This document shows positions 15,807 through 23,835 of a DNA stretch of 64,000 nucleotides, piece by piece. The DNA comes from Candidatus Nitrosopumilus sp. GTDB lineage: Archaea; Thermoproteota; Nitrososphaeria; Nitrososphaerales; Nitrosopumilaceae. The stretch spans positions 1 through 64,000 of the forward strand of contig JAANXA010000028.1 of assembly GCA_018263505.1 (NCBI GenBank), given 5' to 3'. Position 1 is the stretch's first letter; the number at the start of each line of letters is the position of its first letter. The notes beneath the pieces were generated by a model. That model had not been told where the DNA came from and made no database searches. It worked only from the letters and a program-made list of their open reading frames with translations. A program made the position numbers and the translations under genes.

Positions 15807-15983
15807 TTATTTTGAGTGGGTTTTTTGTGCTTGAATAATTACTGTTCTGATATAGTCTTTAGCAGTTGAATCAGTTACACCCATTTGTTTTGCTTTTTGA
15901 TAAAGAATATTTTCTTGAGGATCAGTTAGATAGCATTTTAGAAGATAGTTTAATCTATGTGATCTTTTCTCATCATTTTTCAT
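15807..15983 (-). CDS. Small hypothetical protein (58 aa)
   Basis: Too short for the ORF track. The reverse strand encodes MKNDEKRSHRLNYLLKCYLT, then DPQENILYQKAKQMGVTDST and AKDYIRTVIIQAQKTHSK. Basic and helical, with an arrangement (AKQMGVTDSTAKDYIRTVI) resembling a helix-turn-helix, so it may bind DNA. It fills the spacer between the divergent PII-like gene and the Ig-like protein gene. Function unknown. Confidence 0.55.
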   Translation of the reverse strand: MKNDEKRSHRLNYLLKCYLTDPQENILYQKAKQMGVTDSTAKDYIRTVIIQAQKTHSK

Positions 15984-16102
15984 AAATCTAGTTTATTTTT
16001 AGATTAAAAAACTAAAAGGATTATGAAATAACCTTGATTGTATCATAAAAATAAGATAAAAACATACTATCTCTTTTAAACACAAATCAAAGAAAAATCA
16101 AA

Positions 16103-16444
16103 ATGAAGAAAATCGAGGCAACAATTCAATCTACAAAGATTAGTGCAGTCTCTGATGCAATCAATGATTTAGTTGGAGGATTCTCAATTCTTGAAGGTAA
16201 TGGACGTGGTTCAGGTGAACGACAAACCATTCGTGCAGGTAGAGGGACTGGCTCATACATTGCAGAATACAACAAAATTGCCATAGTGATTACAGTTGTA
16301 GATGATTCAAATGCAGAAAAAGTGATATCTGCAATTGAAAATGCTGCATTCTCAGGAAAGAATGGAGATGGAATAATAATTTCAACTACGGTAGATTCTA
16401 TATTGAATATAGCATCAAAAAAGACGGGGTCAGACGCCCTCTAA
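16103..16444 (+). CDS. PII-like signalling protein with altered T-loop
   Basis: A 113-aa PII (GlnB/GlnK) superfamily member: MKKIEATIQSTKISAVSDAI start, IVITVVDDSNAEKVISAIENAA and SGKNGDGIIISTTVDS. Classical PII senses ATP/ADP and 2-oxoglutarate and regulates nitrogen metabolism. Here the T-loop (GNGRGSGERQTIRAGRGTGS) lacks the tyrosine that is uridylylated in bacteria, and the C-terminal arginines of the ATP site (R-x-R-TGE) are replaced by LNIASKKTG. It may bind a different ligand or partner. No ammonium transporter gene is adjacent. Confidence 0.85.
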   Translation: MKKIEATIQSTKISAVSDAINDLVGGFSILEGNGRGSGERQTIRAGRGTGSYIAEYNKIAIVITVVDDSNAEKVISAIENAAFSGKNGDGIIISTTVDSILNIASKKTGSDAL

Positions 16445-16446
16445 TC

Positions 16447-16462
16447 ATTTTTTTAAAAAAAT
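16447..16462 (+). terminator. T-tract with A-tract hairpin after the PII-like gene
   Basis: catttttttaaaaaaa follows the stop by 2 bases; the T7/A7 arms could pair, and the T-run alone suits archaeal termination. Confidence 0.45.
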
Positions 16463-16514
16463 TCTGGACATTAGATAGAATAATTTTATTTAGAATTATT
16501 GAAAATTCTGGACA
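16458..16514 (+). repeat. 13-bp direct repeat around an inverted repeat
   Basis: aaaattctggaca occurs at 16458-16470 and 16502-16514. Between them, aataatt and aattatt (16479-16485, 16494-16500) can form a small hairpin. This spacer precedes the UPF0147 gene; the function is unknown. Confidence 0.4.
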
Positions 16515-16608
16515 AATCTGAAAATTTGAACTATATGAATAAATGTATTAAGTAATGGGACAATAGAAAGTAACTATATACTTCTAATTTTTAAGAAATG
16601 ATGTTAAA

Positions 16609-16878
16609 ATGGCAGATGAAACACAAAATAAACAATCTATGAAGGAGGCAATTGAAACACTTAATCAAATTACATCCAGTAATTCTACTCCTAAAACTAT
16701 AAAAAAATCAATAACTGATTTGATTGCAGATTTGAATAATCCGGAATACTCATTATCAGTACGAGCTGCAAATACAATTAGTCTTTTAGATGACGTTACA
16801 CAAGATCCAAATATGCCATCATATGTTAGAACACAACTTTGGCAAGCAGTTTCAAAATTAGAAAGTATAAGAGAATAA
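16609..16878 (+). CDS. UPF0147 family protein
   Basis: An 89-aa all-helical protein. The second half, LNNPEYSLSVRAANTISLLDDVTQDPNMPSYVRTQLWQAVSKLESI, is typical of the archaeal UPF0147 family, found in nearly all archaea with unknown function. Probably cytoplasmic. The next gene begins 25 bases downstream. Confidence 0.85.
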   Translation: MADETQNKQSMKEAIETLNQITSSNSTPKTIKKSITDLIADLNNPEYSLSVRAANTISLLDDVTQDPNMPSYVRTQLWQAVSKLESIRE

Positions 16879-16903
16879 ATGTCTTAATTAGAAAATAAAA
16901 ATA

Positions 16904-17662
16904 TTGAGAATTGAAGAATATCTAAAAACTTTACCAGAAAATGTTCTAAATGGTGAAGATGTCCAACTATCAGAAAAATCACTAAGAACAATTTTCAAAA
17001 TTGCTGATTTGGGGGAGAATGATATTTTTTTCCATTTAGGGTGTGGAGATGAGAAAGGAGTAGAAATTGCAATTAATGACTTCAAAGTTAAGAAAGCAAT
17101 AGGGATTGATAATAATGCAAAAAAAATTCAAGATGCAAAAAAGAAATTAGAAGATAAGAGTATTTCAGGAGAATTAATTTGTCAAGACATACAAGAATCA
17201 GAATTATCTAATGCATCAGTTATTTTATTTTGGTTTTCAAATGAAAAAATAATTAATGAGATGATAAAAAAATTCAGTGAGTTAAAATCAGGAACAAAAA
17301 TTATAACAATTTGGGGACCACTTACAGACTATCTTCCAGATAAAGTGGATTTTCCATATATTGTCAATAAATTACCATTTACTAAAGCAAAAAATATGCA
17401 AGAGCAGATATTGTCAATATTTGGAGTTAAATGTATAGATTTTGTTACAGCGTGGGAATTTGCAGAAAGATACACAAAAGCCATTGGAACACCAGATGTA
17501 AAGAATGACAGATTTTTAACAATAATTCAAACACTGATCATTTGGATTAATGCAAAGCAGTTTGGAGTTGCATGTGGAGAAGAAATTCCAGAATCAATTC
17601 AGACATATATCAAAATTATGAAAAACAGTTTCAATATAGACTTTGAATATCTTTTAGAGTAA
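16904..17662 (+). CDS. Class I SAM-dependent methyltransferase-like protein
   Basis: A 252-aa protein. Residues 40-75 form a Rossmann SAM-binding start: FFHLGCGDEKGVEIAI (motif I) and AIGIDNNAKKIQDAKKKLED (acidic loop D-x). VILFWFSNEKII corresponds to motif IV. The C-terminal half, with WEFAERYTKAIG and IKIMKNSFNIDFEYLLE, is not one I recognise. The substrate is unknown. TTG at 16904 is the start, 25 bases after UPF0147, suggesting one transcript. Confidence 0.7.
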   Translation: MRIEEYLKTLPENVLNGEDVQLSEKSLRTIFKIADLGENDIFFHLGCGDEKGVEIAINDFKVKKAIGIDNNAKKIQDAKKKLEDKSISGELICQDIQESELSNASVILFWFSNEKIINEMIKKFSELKSGTKIITIWGPLTDYLPDKVDFPYIVNKLPFTKAKNMQEQILSIFGVKCIDFVTAWEFAERYTKAIGTPDVKNDRFLTIIQTLIIWINAKQFGVACGEEIPESIQTYIKIMKNSFNIDFEYLLE

Positions 17663-17705
17663 TAATTTATGTAATCCTTTTATTTTGTTTTGAAATAAAT
17701 CCAAT

Positions 17706-18053
17706 ATGGAATCTAGAATTAATATCAATGTTTCAACAATAGATTATGAAAAGACAAGTAAAGTATTGACAAGTCAGTTATTGCGCTTAGAAGAGATGGT
17801 GCACGGTGAAGAAGATTTTGTAATGACAGATTCAGAATTTGCGTTTGGATGGCATTTTTTTGTTCTAAGCGTAAATAAATCACTTGTTAACAAATTAAAA
17901 GAAATTATGGGTTCGGATTTTGAAAAGCTGAAAGGTAAAGGAGTGGAGAAAAAATTTCTCACATGGTTATCACAAAAAATAGAAGGAAAAACACCTAGAT
18001 GTAAATTTGCAATTAAAGAAGAAATGGAATCAAGTAAATTTGGGATTTTTTAG
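17706..18053 (+). CDS. Hypothetical protein (115 aa)
   Basis: Unrecognised 115-aa soluble protein: ESRININVSTIDYEKTSKVL start, an acidic middle (MVHGEEDFVMTDSEFAFGWHF) and basic C-terminal half. No membrane segment or obvious motif. It lies 43 bases after the methyltransferase-like gene and converges on the second TBP. Confidence 0.6.
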   Translation: MESRININVSTIDYEKTSKVLTSQLLRLEEMVHGEEDFVMTDSEFAFGWHFFVLSVNKSLVNKLKEIMGSDFEKLKGKGVEKKFLTWLSQKIEGKTPRCKFAIKEEMESSKFGIF

Positions 18054-18078
18054 ATTTGAAAATATTATTTCAGATAAA

Positions 18079-18639
18079 CTAATCATACAACATTAAATCT
18101 AATTCTTCTAATTTACTATGTAAGTTATTTACTGAACGATAAACATCTTTTTCAGTTTTGGCACCTGTACAAACTAATTTCCCTGATGCAAATAATAGAA
18201 TTACCGTTTTTGGATCTACCATCCTATGAATAACACCTGGAAATTGTTCAGGCTCATACATGCTTCTAGGCAAAGTTCGTGCAGCTTTTTCCAAGTGGAT
18301 TTTTCCTCCTAAATTAATAGAAGAAACAATATTTTGTATAGTCACTACAGCATCCTTTTTAATTTTGATCTTTTCTTTTCTCAATTTTTGAACAACAGTT
18401 TTTACAGCTTTTCTAGCCATTTCTTCAGATTTTGAACCAGTACATACCATTTTACCTGTACTGAAAAGTAATGTTGCAGTTTTAGGAGTAATAATTCGAA
18501 AAACAGCTCCTGGGAATTGATCCGGATTATACTCAATATCAGGAATTTTTGCTTGAATATTATTAAGATCTAATTTTTCATCTATTGTTGCTGAAGCAAC
18601 AACATTTACAATTTCTATTATAGGTTTTGTGTTTGGCAA
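18079..18639 (-). CDS. tbp: TATA-box-binding protein, copy 2
   Basis: A second 186-aa TBP, close to copy 1 over most of its length (VVQKLRK-KIKIKKDAV and INLGGKIHLEKAARTLPRS are shared). Differences cluster in the N-terminal half (AKIPDIEYNPDQFPGAVFRI). The start is TTG at 18639. Two TBPs allow promoter-selective transcription in some archaea. A perfect 14-bp palindrome sits 5 bases before the start codon, so this copy may be separately regulated. Confidence 0.96.
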   Translation of the reverse strand: MPNTKPIIEIVNVVASATIDEKLDLNNIQAKIPDIEYNPDQFPGAVFRIITPKTATLLFSTGKMVCTGSKSEEMARKAVKTVVQKLRKEKIKIKKDAVVTIQNIVSSINLGGKIHLEKAARTLPRSMYEPEQFPGVIHRMVDPKTVILLFASGKLVCTGAKTEKDVYRSVNNLHSKLEELDLMLYD

Positions 18640-18643
18640 TAGT

Positions 18644-18657
18644 ATTTTACGTAAAAT
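18644..18657 (-). promoter_or_regulatory. Palindromic operator candidate at the second TBP start
   Basis: attttacgtaaaat is perfectly self-complementary and ends 5 bases before the TTG start at 18639. It is itself flanked by ggcaat and attgcc (18635-18640, 18656-18661), giving a larger nested inverted repeat. Placement over the expected start region fits repression. Confidence 0.5.
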
Positions 18658-18791
18658 TGCCTCATTTATATAAATTCAATATTAGAAAAATTTCAAATTA
18701 TAACAAAATTTCTAATTTTATTGTATTATTCAATATATATCATAATTCAATAAAGGATTTATCAAAACATGTAAACGATGATAATTTAGAA

Positions 18792-18864
18792 GGCCCTCGA
18801 GGGGAATCGAACTCCTGTCCGAGGATCCACAATCCTCTATACTAACCACTGTACTACGAAGGCC
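18792..18864 (-). tRNA. tRNA-His (GTG)
   Basis: The reverse strand folds as a cloverleaf: acceptor GCCTTCG/CGAGGGC, anticodon stem GAGGA/TCCTC with loop TTGTGGA (anticodon GTG), and T-loop TTCGATT. An extra encoded G(-1) opposite C73 is the histidine identity element and confirms the call. The T-stem has one A-C mismatch. CCA is not encoded. Confidence 0.93.
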
Positions 18865-18948
18865 ACAAAGTTGAAAAATAGTTTATCCTGTAATAATCTT
18901 TGATTTTTGACTGAAAATAGGCTGTAGATTTATTATCAACTATGTAAA

Positions 18949-19038
18949 ATGAACAACATGAGAGTATGGTGGATTGCAATGGCAATTACAATAGGAATAA
19001 CATATTTTGGTGCAAGTAATATTCTTCCGTTCAAATAA
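18949..19038 (+). CDS. Tiny single-pass membrane protein (29 aa)
   Basis: ORF below the track limit encoding MNNMRVWWIAMAITIGITYF then GASNILPFK. Nearly the whole protein is one hydrophobic helix with a short tail. An internal ATG at 18958 (MRVWW) is about 25 bases after a TATA-like ttattat near 18930 and may be the real start. It could be a small subunit of a membrane complex. Supported only by composition and promoter spacing. Confidence 0.45.
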   Translation: MNNMRVWWIAMAITIGITYFGASNILPFK

Positions 19039-19078
19039 GATTTAGAACAAAAGTTTTGATTTTTGCAATATCGATCGC

Positions 19079-19085
19079 TTTAAAT
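19079..19085 (+). promoter_or_regulatory. TATA-like box of corA
   Basis: tttaaat is centred about 29 bases before the corA ATG at 19111. Confidence 0.4.
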
Positions 19086-19110
19086 TTGTTGTAATGAGGT
19101 ATTTTTCGTC

Positions 19111-20133
19111 ATGAAAAAAGGGTTCATTTCTAAAAGATTACGTTCAGGGAAGAAGTCAATAGATGAATCTATAATTAAAAAAATTGAAACAATACAATCA
19201 GAAAATTTTGAATGGATTGATGTACAAAATCCAGATAGAAAAGATATTGAGGAATTAGCTGAAAAATATAATTTCAATACATTAAACATAGAAGATTGTA
19301 TGACTAGATTTGAACTTCCAAAATTAGATAGTTATAACGAACATTTTTTTGTCATTCTTCATTTTCCTCCACTTTCACAAAAAACTGGAATTTCAAAAAA
19401 TAGTCAATTATCAATATTTGTAGGGAGAAATTTTCTAGTAACTATTCATCAAGGAGATCTTAAACCTCTAGTTGAATTAGTAGATATTTGTAGAACAGAT
19501 TCAGATCAACAAAGAAGAAAAAGACTATTAGAAAAATCTTCAGGTCATTTGCTTCATGAGATTATAGACGTATTAGTAGATGATCTGTTACATACATCTA
19601 GAAAAATTATTGCGAATTTAGATGAATTGGAAGATAGAGTATTTGATGAGGCAAAACCAGTTGCAAGAAGTATTGCATTACTAAGACGAGAAATTAACAG
19701 ATTACGAAGAATTGTGAACCCATTAAAGAAATTTGTATTAGAAATTGCTAAAAATGTGAAGAAATTTTCTGAAAGAAAAGATGAAGAATTGACATTATAT
19801 TTTGATGATGTAATTGATCACATAGACAAAGTAATTGAAACATTAGAAGAATCTAGAGAAACAATGGAAATTTACAAAGATACAGACTTTGTATTAAGTA
19901 CAGAAAAAACAAACAAAGTACTAGGATTACTAACGATTATTTTTACATTAGCTATTCCATCAACAGTGATCGGTACATTTTATGGAATGAATATTAGTTT
20001 ACCAGGTGGGGCAGGGGATAGTTTAATGATATTAGGGCCATACACAATGTTCATTTTTATAATTTTAGCATCTTCAGTTCCAGCAATTATGATGTTTGCA
20101 TATTTTAAGAAATTAGGTTGGATAAGTAATTAA
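19111..20133 (+). CDS. corA: CorA-type magnesium/divalent cation transporter
   Basis: A 340-aa CorA family protein. A large cytoplasmic N-terminal domain (WIDVQNPDRKDIEELAEKY, FVGRNFLVTIHQGD) leads through long helices (residues about 130-270) to two C-terminal membrane helices. The signature YGMN is seen in GTFYGMNISLPGG at the end of the first helix. It should form a pentameric Mg2+ channel in the cytoplasmic membrane. Confidence 0.93.
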   Translation: MKKGFISKRLRSGKKSIDESIIKKIETIQSENFEWIDVQNPDRKDIEELAEKYNFNTLNIEDCMTRFELPKLDSYNEHFFVILHFPPLSQKTGISKNSQLSIFVGRNFLVTIHQGDLKPLVELVDICRTDSDQQRRKRLLEKSSGHLLHEIIDVLVDDLLHTSRKIIANLDELEDRVFDEAKPVARSIALLRREINRLRRIVNPLKKFVLEIAKNVKKFSERKDEELTLYFDDVIDHIDKVIETLEESRETMEIYKDTDFVLSTEKTNKVLGLLTIIFTLAIPSTVIGTFYGMNISLPGGAGDSLMILGPYTMFIFIILASSVPAIMMFAYFKKLGWISN

Positions 20134-20200
20134 AATCAAAAAAATTAACATTTAACATAATTATATAAAATTTTAGTTAATTTTCAACCATAAAATTAGA

Positions 20201-20206
20201 TAAATA
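20201..20206 (+). promoter_or_regulatory. TATA-like box of the GRGTG-repeat gene
   Basis: taaata centred 25 bases before the ATG at 20228 supports that start over the upstream TTG at 20219. Confidence 0.4.
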
Positions 20207-20227
20207 CCAGATAATTTATTGGACAAC

Positions 20228-20488
20228 ATGGTTAAAGTAAAAATTAGAACAGGTAGAGGTACAGGAACAATCGAAGTAGATGTAGAAGATCTTAAATTTT
20301 CAGGAGAGGAATTTAAGAAAATTCAAGCAGAAAGAAAAAAAGCAGCAGGTGGCCAAATGGTTTCCTCTGGAAGAGGCACTGGGAGAAGGAAATTATCAGA
20401 TATTCCAGAACCTAAAGAAAGACCATCTACCAAAGGAAAAACTAGACTCACAGGTAGAGGTACAGGAACCAGAAAAGGTACTACATAG
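20228..20488 (+). CDS. Small basic protein with three GRGTG repeats
   Basis: An 86-aa Lys/Arg/Gly-rich protein (MVKVKIRTGRGTGTIEVDVED). GRGTG occurs three times, as RTGRGTGTI, SGRGTGRRK and LTGRGTGTRK. The first and third are encoded by an identical 20-base stretch. The middle section FSGEEFKKIQAERKKAAGG is likely helical. RG-rich tails usually bind nucleic acids, so RNA or DNA binding is inferred. The same GRGTG occurs in the T-loop of the PII-like protein 4 kb upstream. No known family recognised. Confidence 0.7.
   Translation: MVKVKIRTGRGTGTIEVDVEDLKFSGEEFKKIQAERKKAAGGQMVSSGRGTGRRKLSDIPEPKERPSTKGKTRLTGRGTGTRKGTT
20249..20469 (+). repeat. Exact 20-bp direct repeat inside the GRGTG gene
   Basis: acaggtagaggtacaggaac occurs at 20249-20268 and 20450-20469 in the same reading frame, encoding TGRGTGT/TGRGTGTR. 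A degenerate middle copy (ctggaagaggcactggga) lies near 20368. Confidence 0.7.
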
Positions 20489-20534
20489 TATCTTTCCTTT
20501 TGAATTTTATTTTTTAAAATATTTTTCATATATC

Positions 20535-21200
20535 TTATATTTTGATATCAGGATTTCCAGATTTCAATTTCTCCCAATCTGAAAGAAAGTTTTCTAATCC
20601 AATTTTTGTTAATGGATGTTCTAACATTTTTTCTAGCACTGATGGAGGTAATGTCACCACATCTGCACCAATCTTTGCAGCATCAACCACATGCATCGGG
20701 TGACGAATACTTGCAACAAGTATTTCAGTTCCAAAATCATAATTAGAAAAAATTTCTTCGATATCCTTAATCAAATTCATACCATCTTGACCAACATCGT
20801 CTAATCTTCCAATAAACGGACTGACATATTTTGCACCAGATTTTGCAGCAAGTAAAGCTTGGTTAGGTGAGAAAACTAATGTAACATTCACAGGAATTCC
20901 TTCAGATGAAAGAGATTTACAAGCTTTCAAACCATCAGGAGTCATAGGGACTTTAACTACAACATTAGTTCCATATTCTCGAAGACGTTTACCTTCTTCT
21001 ATCATTCCAGAATAATCAGTACTTACAACTTCTAGACTAACATCACCTTGAATAATTTTTGTGATTTCTTCCATTGCATCTTTTGGATTTCCACCCTCCT
21101 TGGACATCAAAGAAGGGTTTGTTGTAATTCCATCTAACAAACCCATATCATTGAATTTTTTAATAGATTCTAAATTAGCAGTATCAAGAAAAATTTTCAT
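20535..21200 (-). CDS. tal: Transaldolase (TalC/fructose-6-phosphate aldolase family)
   Basis: A 221-aa small-type transaldolase: MKIFLDTANLESIKKFNDMG start, DGITTNPSL motif, Schiff-base lysine in NVVVKVPMT, and SPFIGRLDDVG phosphate site. It transfers dihydroxyacetone units in the non-oxidative pentose phosphate pathway; family members can instead be F6P aldolases. Its start overlaps the transketolase C-half stop, so it is the last gene of a three-gene operon with transketolase and epimerase, favouring transaldolase activity. Confidence 0.9.
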   Translation of the reverse strand: MKIFLDTANLESIKKFNDMGLLDGITTNPSLMSKEGGNPKDAMEEITKIIQGDVSLEVVSTDYSGMIEEGKRLREYGTNVVVKVPMTPDGLKACKSLSSEGIPVNVTLVFSPNQALLAAKSGAKYVSPFIGRLDDVGQDGMNLIKDIEEIFSNYDFGTEILVASIRHPMHVVDAAKIGADVVTLPPSVLEKMLEHPLTKIGLENFLSDWEKLKSGNPDIKI

Positions 21201-22156
21201 AGTTTTTTAGCCCTTAGTTCTTTGACTTGTTTTACCATATTAAAAGATGTTATTCCATGTTTTTCTAAAAGTAAAGGAACTTCTTGATCCCTAGCAGATT
21301 CACCAAACATATCTTGAGCACCAATTCTCTTAATTGGGACAGGGTAGGATTCAGAAACAGATTCAGTTACAGCAGATCCCATTCCAGCAAAAATATTGTG
21401 TTCTTCAGTTGTTACAATACAACCAGTTTCACGTGCTGCTTTTTCTAATAATTCATTATCTAGAGGTTTAATTGAAAACATATCTAATACTCTACAAGAA
21501 ATCCCTTCTTTTTGTAATATTTCAGCAGCTTCTAGAGCCATACGAACAGTAATTCCACAAGATACAAGAGTACAATCAGAACCATCTCTCAAAGTAATTC
21601 CTTTTCCAATTTGGAAGTCTTGAGATTCTGAATGAATTAAAGGTGTTTTTGATCTTGCCATTCTCATGTAAAATGGACCATATTCATTTACCATTAAATG
21701 AGTTAATTTTGAAACAGCAATAGTATCAGCTGGAATAAAAACACGAAAATTAGGAATTGTTCTCATGATTGCAATATCTTCAATTTGCTGATGTGAACCA
21801 CCATCAGGTCCTACAGATAATCCACCATGTGAAACTACAAGTTTTACATTTAGACCTTTTTTTCCCAAAGGTGAAGGATATGCAACATTATTTCGGATTT
21901 GATCAACAGCCCTACCGGGTAAAAATATTGCATAAGTGCTGGCAAAAGAAATTTTTCCAGATATAGCCAAACCAGCAGAAATAGTTACAAGATTTGCTTC
22001 AGCAATTCCAACATTAAAAAATCTATCAGGGAATTCTTTTCCAAAACTTGAAGTTTTAAGAGAATCAGTTGTATCAGCCCCCAAGACTACTACATTTGGG
22101 TTATCTTTTCCAATTTGAACAAGAGTTTTGGCATATTCTGAACGCATATCAGTCAT
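21197..22156 (-). CDS. Transketolase, C-terminal subunit
   Basis: The pyrimidine-binding half of a split transketolase, about 319 aa. Seen are NVVVLGADTTDSLKTSSFG, RFFNVGIAEANLVTISAGLA (with the catalytic glutamate of GIAEAN) and a C-terminal domain ending TEEHNIFAGMGSAV. The track uses TTG at 22171; the ATG at 22156 comes 12 bases after the preceding stop and is an equally good start. It pairs with the N-terminal half encoded upstream. Confidence 0.93.
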   Translation of the reverse strand: MTDMRSEYAKTLVQIGKDNPNVVVLGADTTDSLKTSSFGKEFPDRFFNVGIAEANLVTISAGLAISGKISFASTYAIFLPGRAVDQIRNNVAYPSPLGKKGLNVKLVVSHGGLSVGPDGGSHQQIEDIAIMRTIPNFRVFIPADTIAVSKLTHLMVNEYGPFYMRMARSKTPLIHSESQDFQIGKGITLRDGSDCTLVSCGITVRMALEAAEILQKEGISCRVLDMFSIKPLDNELLEKAARETGCIVTTEEHNIFAGMGSAVTESVSESYPVPIKRIGAQDMFGESARDQEVPLLLEKHGITSFNMVKQVKELRAKKL

Positions 22157-22167
22157 TATAGGTTCAT

Positions 22168-23835
22168 TCAAAGATATTCAATCTCCTTTGCAATTTTTTT
22201 GATTTGTTCTTGTTTTGTTCCAATCACATGCAAATTAATCCATTTGTTAACCAAATCAGAACCACCTAATTCGTTTGCTTTATCTAGTAAAATTCTACGT
22301 CTAGATTTCAAAACTTCATCTCTAAATTCTTTAATTGCAATTCTAACATTTTCTTGACCAATAATAGCTCCACCACCAACAAATACTCTAGCTCCATCTG
22401 CAAATATAGAACCAATATTTTCAAGATTAACCCCTCCGTCAGCCTCAACATAACCAGAAAAATTATTTTCTTTTAGGATGGAATTTAATCTAGACATTTT
22501 TGAATGAGTTTCTTCAATGTATTTTTGACCGGATTTTCCAGGAACTACAGACATTACAATAAGCTGGTCTAGAGATGAAAGAAATTTGTAAGACCACGTA
22601 GGCAATTCAGTTTCAGGATTTATTGCAAAACCCACACCGATTTGATTTTGTTTTAGCATGTCATGGATTTCTCCAAAGCTAGATTCATCAGTTACTTCAG
22701 CATGAACAGTAACAATATCACTTCCAGCATCAATATAATTTTGAATGTGTTTTACTGGATCATTAATCATAAGATGTGTATCAAAAGGAATTTCAGTAAG
22801 AGGTCTGAGTTCCTTAATTTTTAAATGATCAAAAGTTTTTGTGGGAACAAACTGACCATCCATTACATCTAGATGAATATAATCAGCTCTTCCAGTAACA
22901 CATCTTTTAATCTCATTTTCAAGATTTGTCATATCACCTGCAATTATTGAAGGTGCAATCATAAATTGTGAATCAAGTTCAACATTAATTATTGGTACAA
23001 TATCAGAATCAGGAGCTTTTCCATGCCATTGCGGATTATCTTCCATGTGTTCTAAAGATTTTCCTTTTATTGTTCTTGAAATTATCATAGTAGGTACATC
23101 TTTAGTAGATTTTGCTTTTTTAATTGCAGCATCAATTTGTTCTATACGATGTCCGTCAATTTCAATAACATTCCATCCAAATGATCTCCATTTTTCACCA
23201 GTTTTCCATCGTGATGTATCTTTCCACATTTCTGAAAAGTCATCTCCTTCTAATTTTTTATCAAGAGGCATTACACGTTCAGTGTAAGAATCTTGTTGAA
23301 TGAAATTTCTATCTAGAAAAACAGTAAGATTATCTACTTTGTATTTCGAGGCAGTCATCGCAGCTTCCCAAATTTGACCTTCGTCAGATTCACCATCACC
23401 TATAATCGTAAAAACATGATAGTCTTTTGAATCAATTTTTCCAGCTAATGCAATTCCCACAGAATAAGATAAACCAGTTCCTAGAGAACCTCCACAAAAT
23501 TCAACTCCAGGACACTTTAAATCAGGATGTCCTTGTAATTTGCTACCAAATTTTCTCAGAGTATCAAGTTCAGATTCTGGAAAATATCCGGCAACTGCCA
23601 TGTTTGAAAATAAACCTGGAGCTGCATGACCTTTAGACAAAACTAATCGATCTCGATTATCCCATTGAGGATTTTTTGGATCAAATTTCAAATGTTTGTT
23701 AAATAAACAACCTAAAATTTCTGCCATTGAAAAAGAACCTCCAGGGTGACCAGATGCAGCAGCATTTGTAGCTCTAATTACTAATTTTCTAGATCTTAGA
23801 ATATGCTTCTTAATTTGATAGTAGTTAAGCCCCAT
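22168..23835 (-). CDS. Transketolase N-terminal subunit fused to ribulose-phosphate 3-epimerase
   Basis: A 555-aa fusion. Residues 1-285 are the TPP diphosphate-binding half of transketolase (AASGHPGGSFSMAE, LSKGHAAPGLF, IIGDGESDEGQIWEAAM with the cofactor N in FLDRN). From M292, MIAPSIIAGDMTNLENEI, DYIHLDVMDGQFVPT and VMSVVPGKSGQKYIEE are a complete ribulose-5-phosphate 3-epimerase. About 50 residues follow it (SRRRILLDKANELGGSDLVN), resembling a transketolase-associated tail. Epimerase makes xylulose-5-P, the substrate of transketolase, so the fusion joins consecutive steps. First gene of the operon. Confidence 0.9.
   Translation of the reverse strand: MGLNYYQIKKHILRSRKLVIRATNAAASGHPGGSFSMAEILGCLFNKHLKFDPKNPQWDNRDRLVLSKGHAAPGLFSNMAVAGYFPESELDTLRKFGSKLQGHPDLKCPGVEFCGGSLGTGLSYSVGIALAGKIDSKDYHVFTIIGDGESDEGQIWEAAMTASKYKVDNLTVFLDRNFIQQDSYTERVMPLDKKLEGDDFSEMWKDTSRWKTGEKWRSFGWNVIEIDGHRIEQIDAAIKKAKSTKDVPTMIISRTIKGKSLEHMEDNPQWHGKAPDSDIVPIINVELDSQFMIAPSIIAGDMTNLENEIKRCVTGRADYIHLDVMDGQFVPTKTFDHLKIKELRPLTEIPFDTHLMINDPVKHIQNYIDAGSDIVTVHAEVTDESSFGEIHDMLKQNQIGVGFAINPETELPTWSYKFLSSLDQLIVMSVVPGKSGQKYIEETHSKMSRLNSILKENNFSGYVEADGGVNLENIGSIFADGARVFVGGGAIIGQENVRIAIKEFRDEVLKSRRRILLDKANELGGSDLVNKWINLHVIGTKQEQIKKIAKEIEYL

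Noticed and set aside
18627-18845. 72-aa plus-strand ORF
   Set aside because: It runs through the tRNA-His gene on the opposite strand and the TBP promoter.
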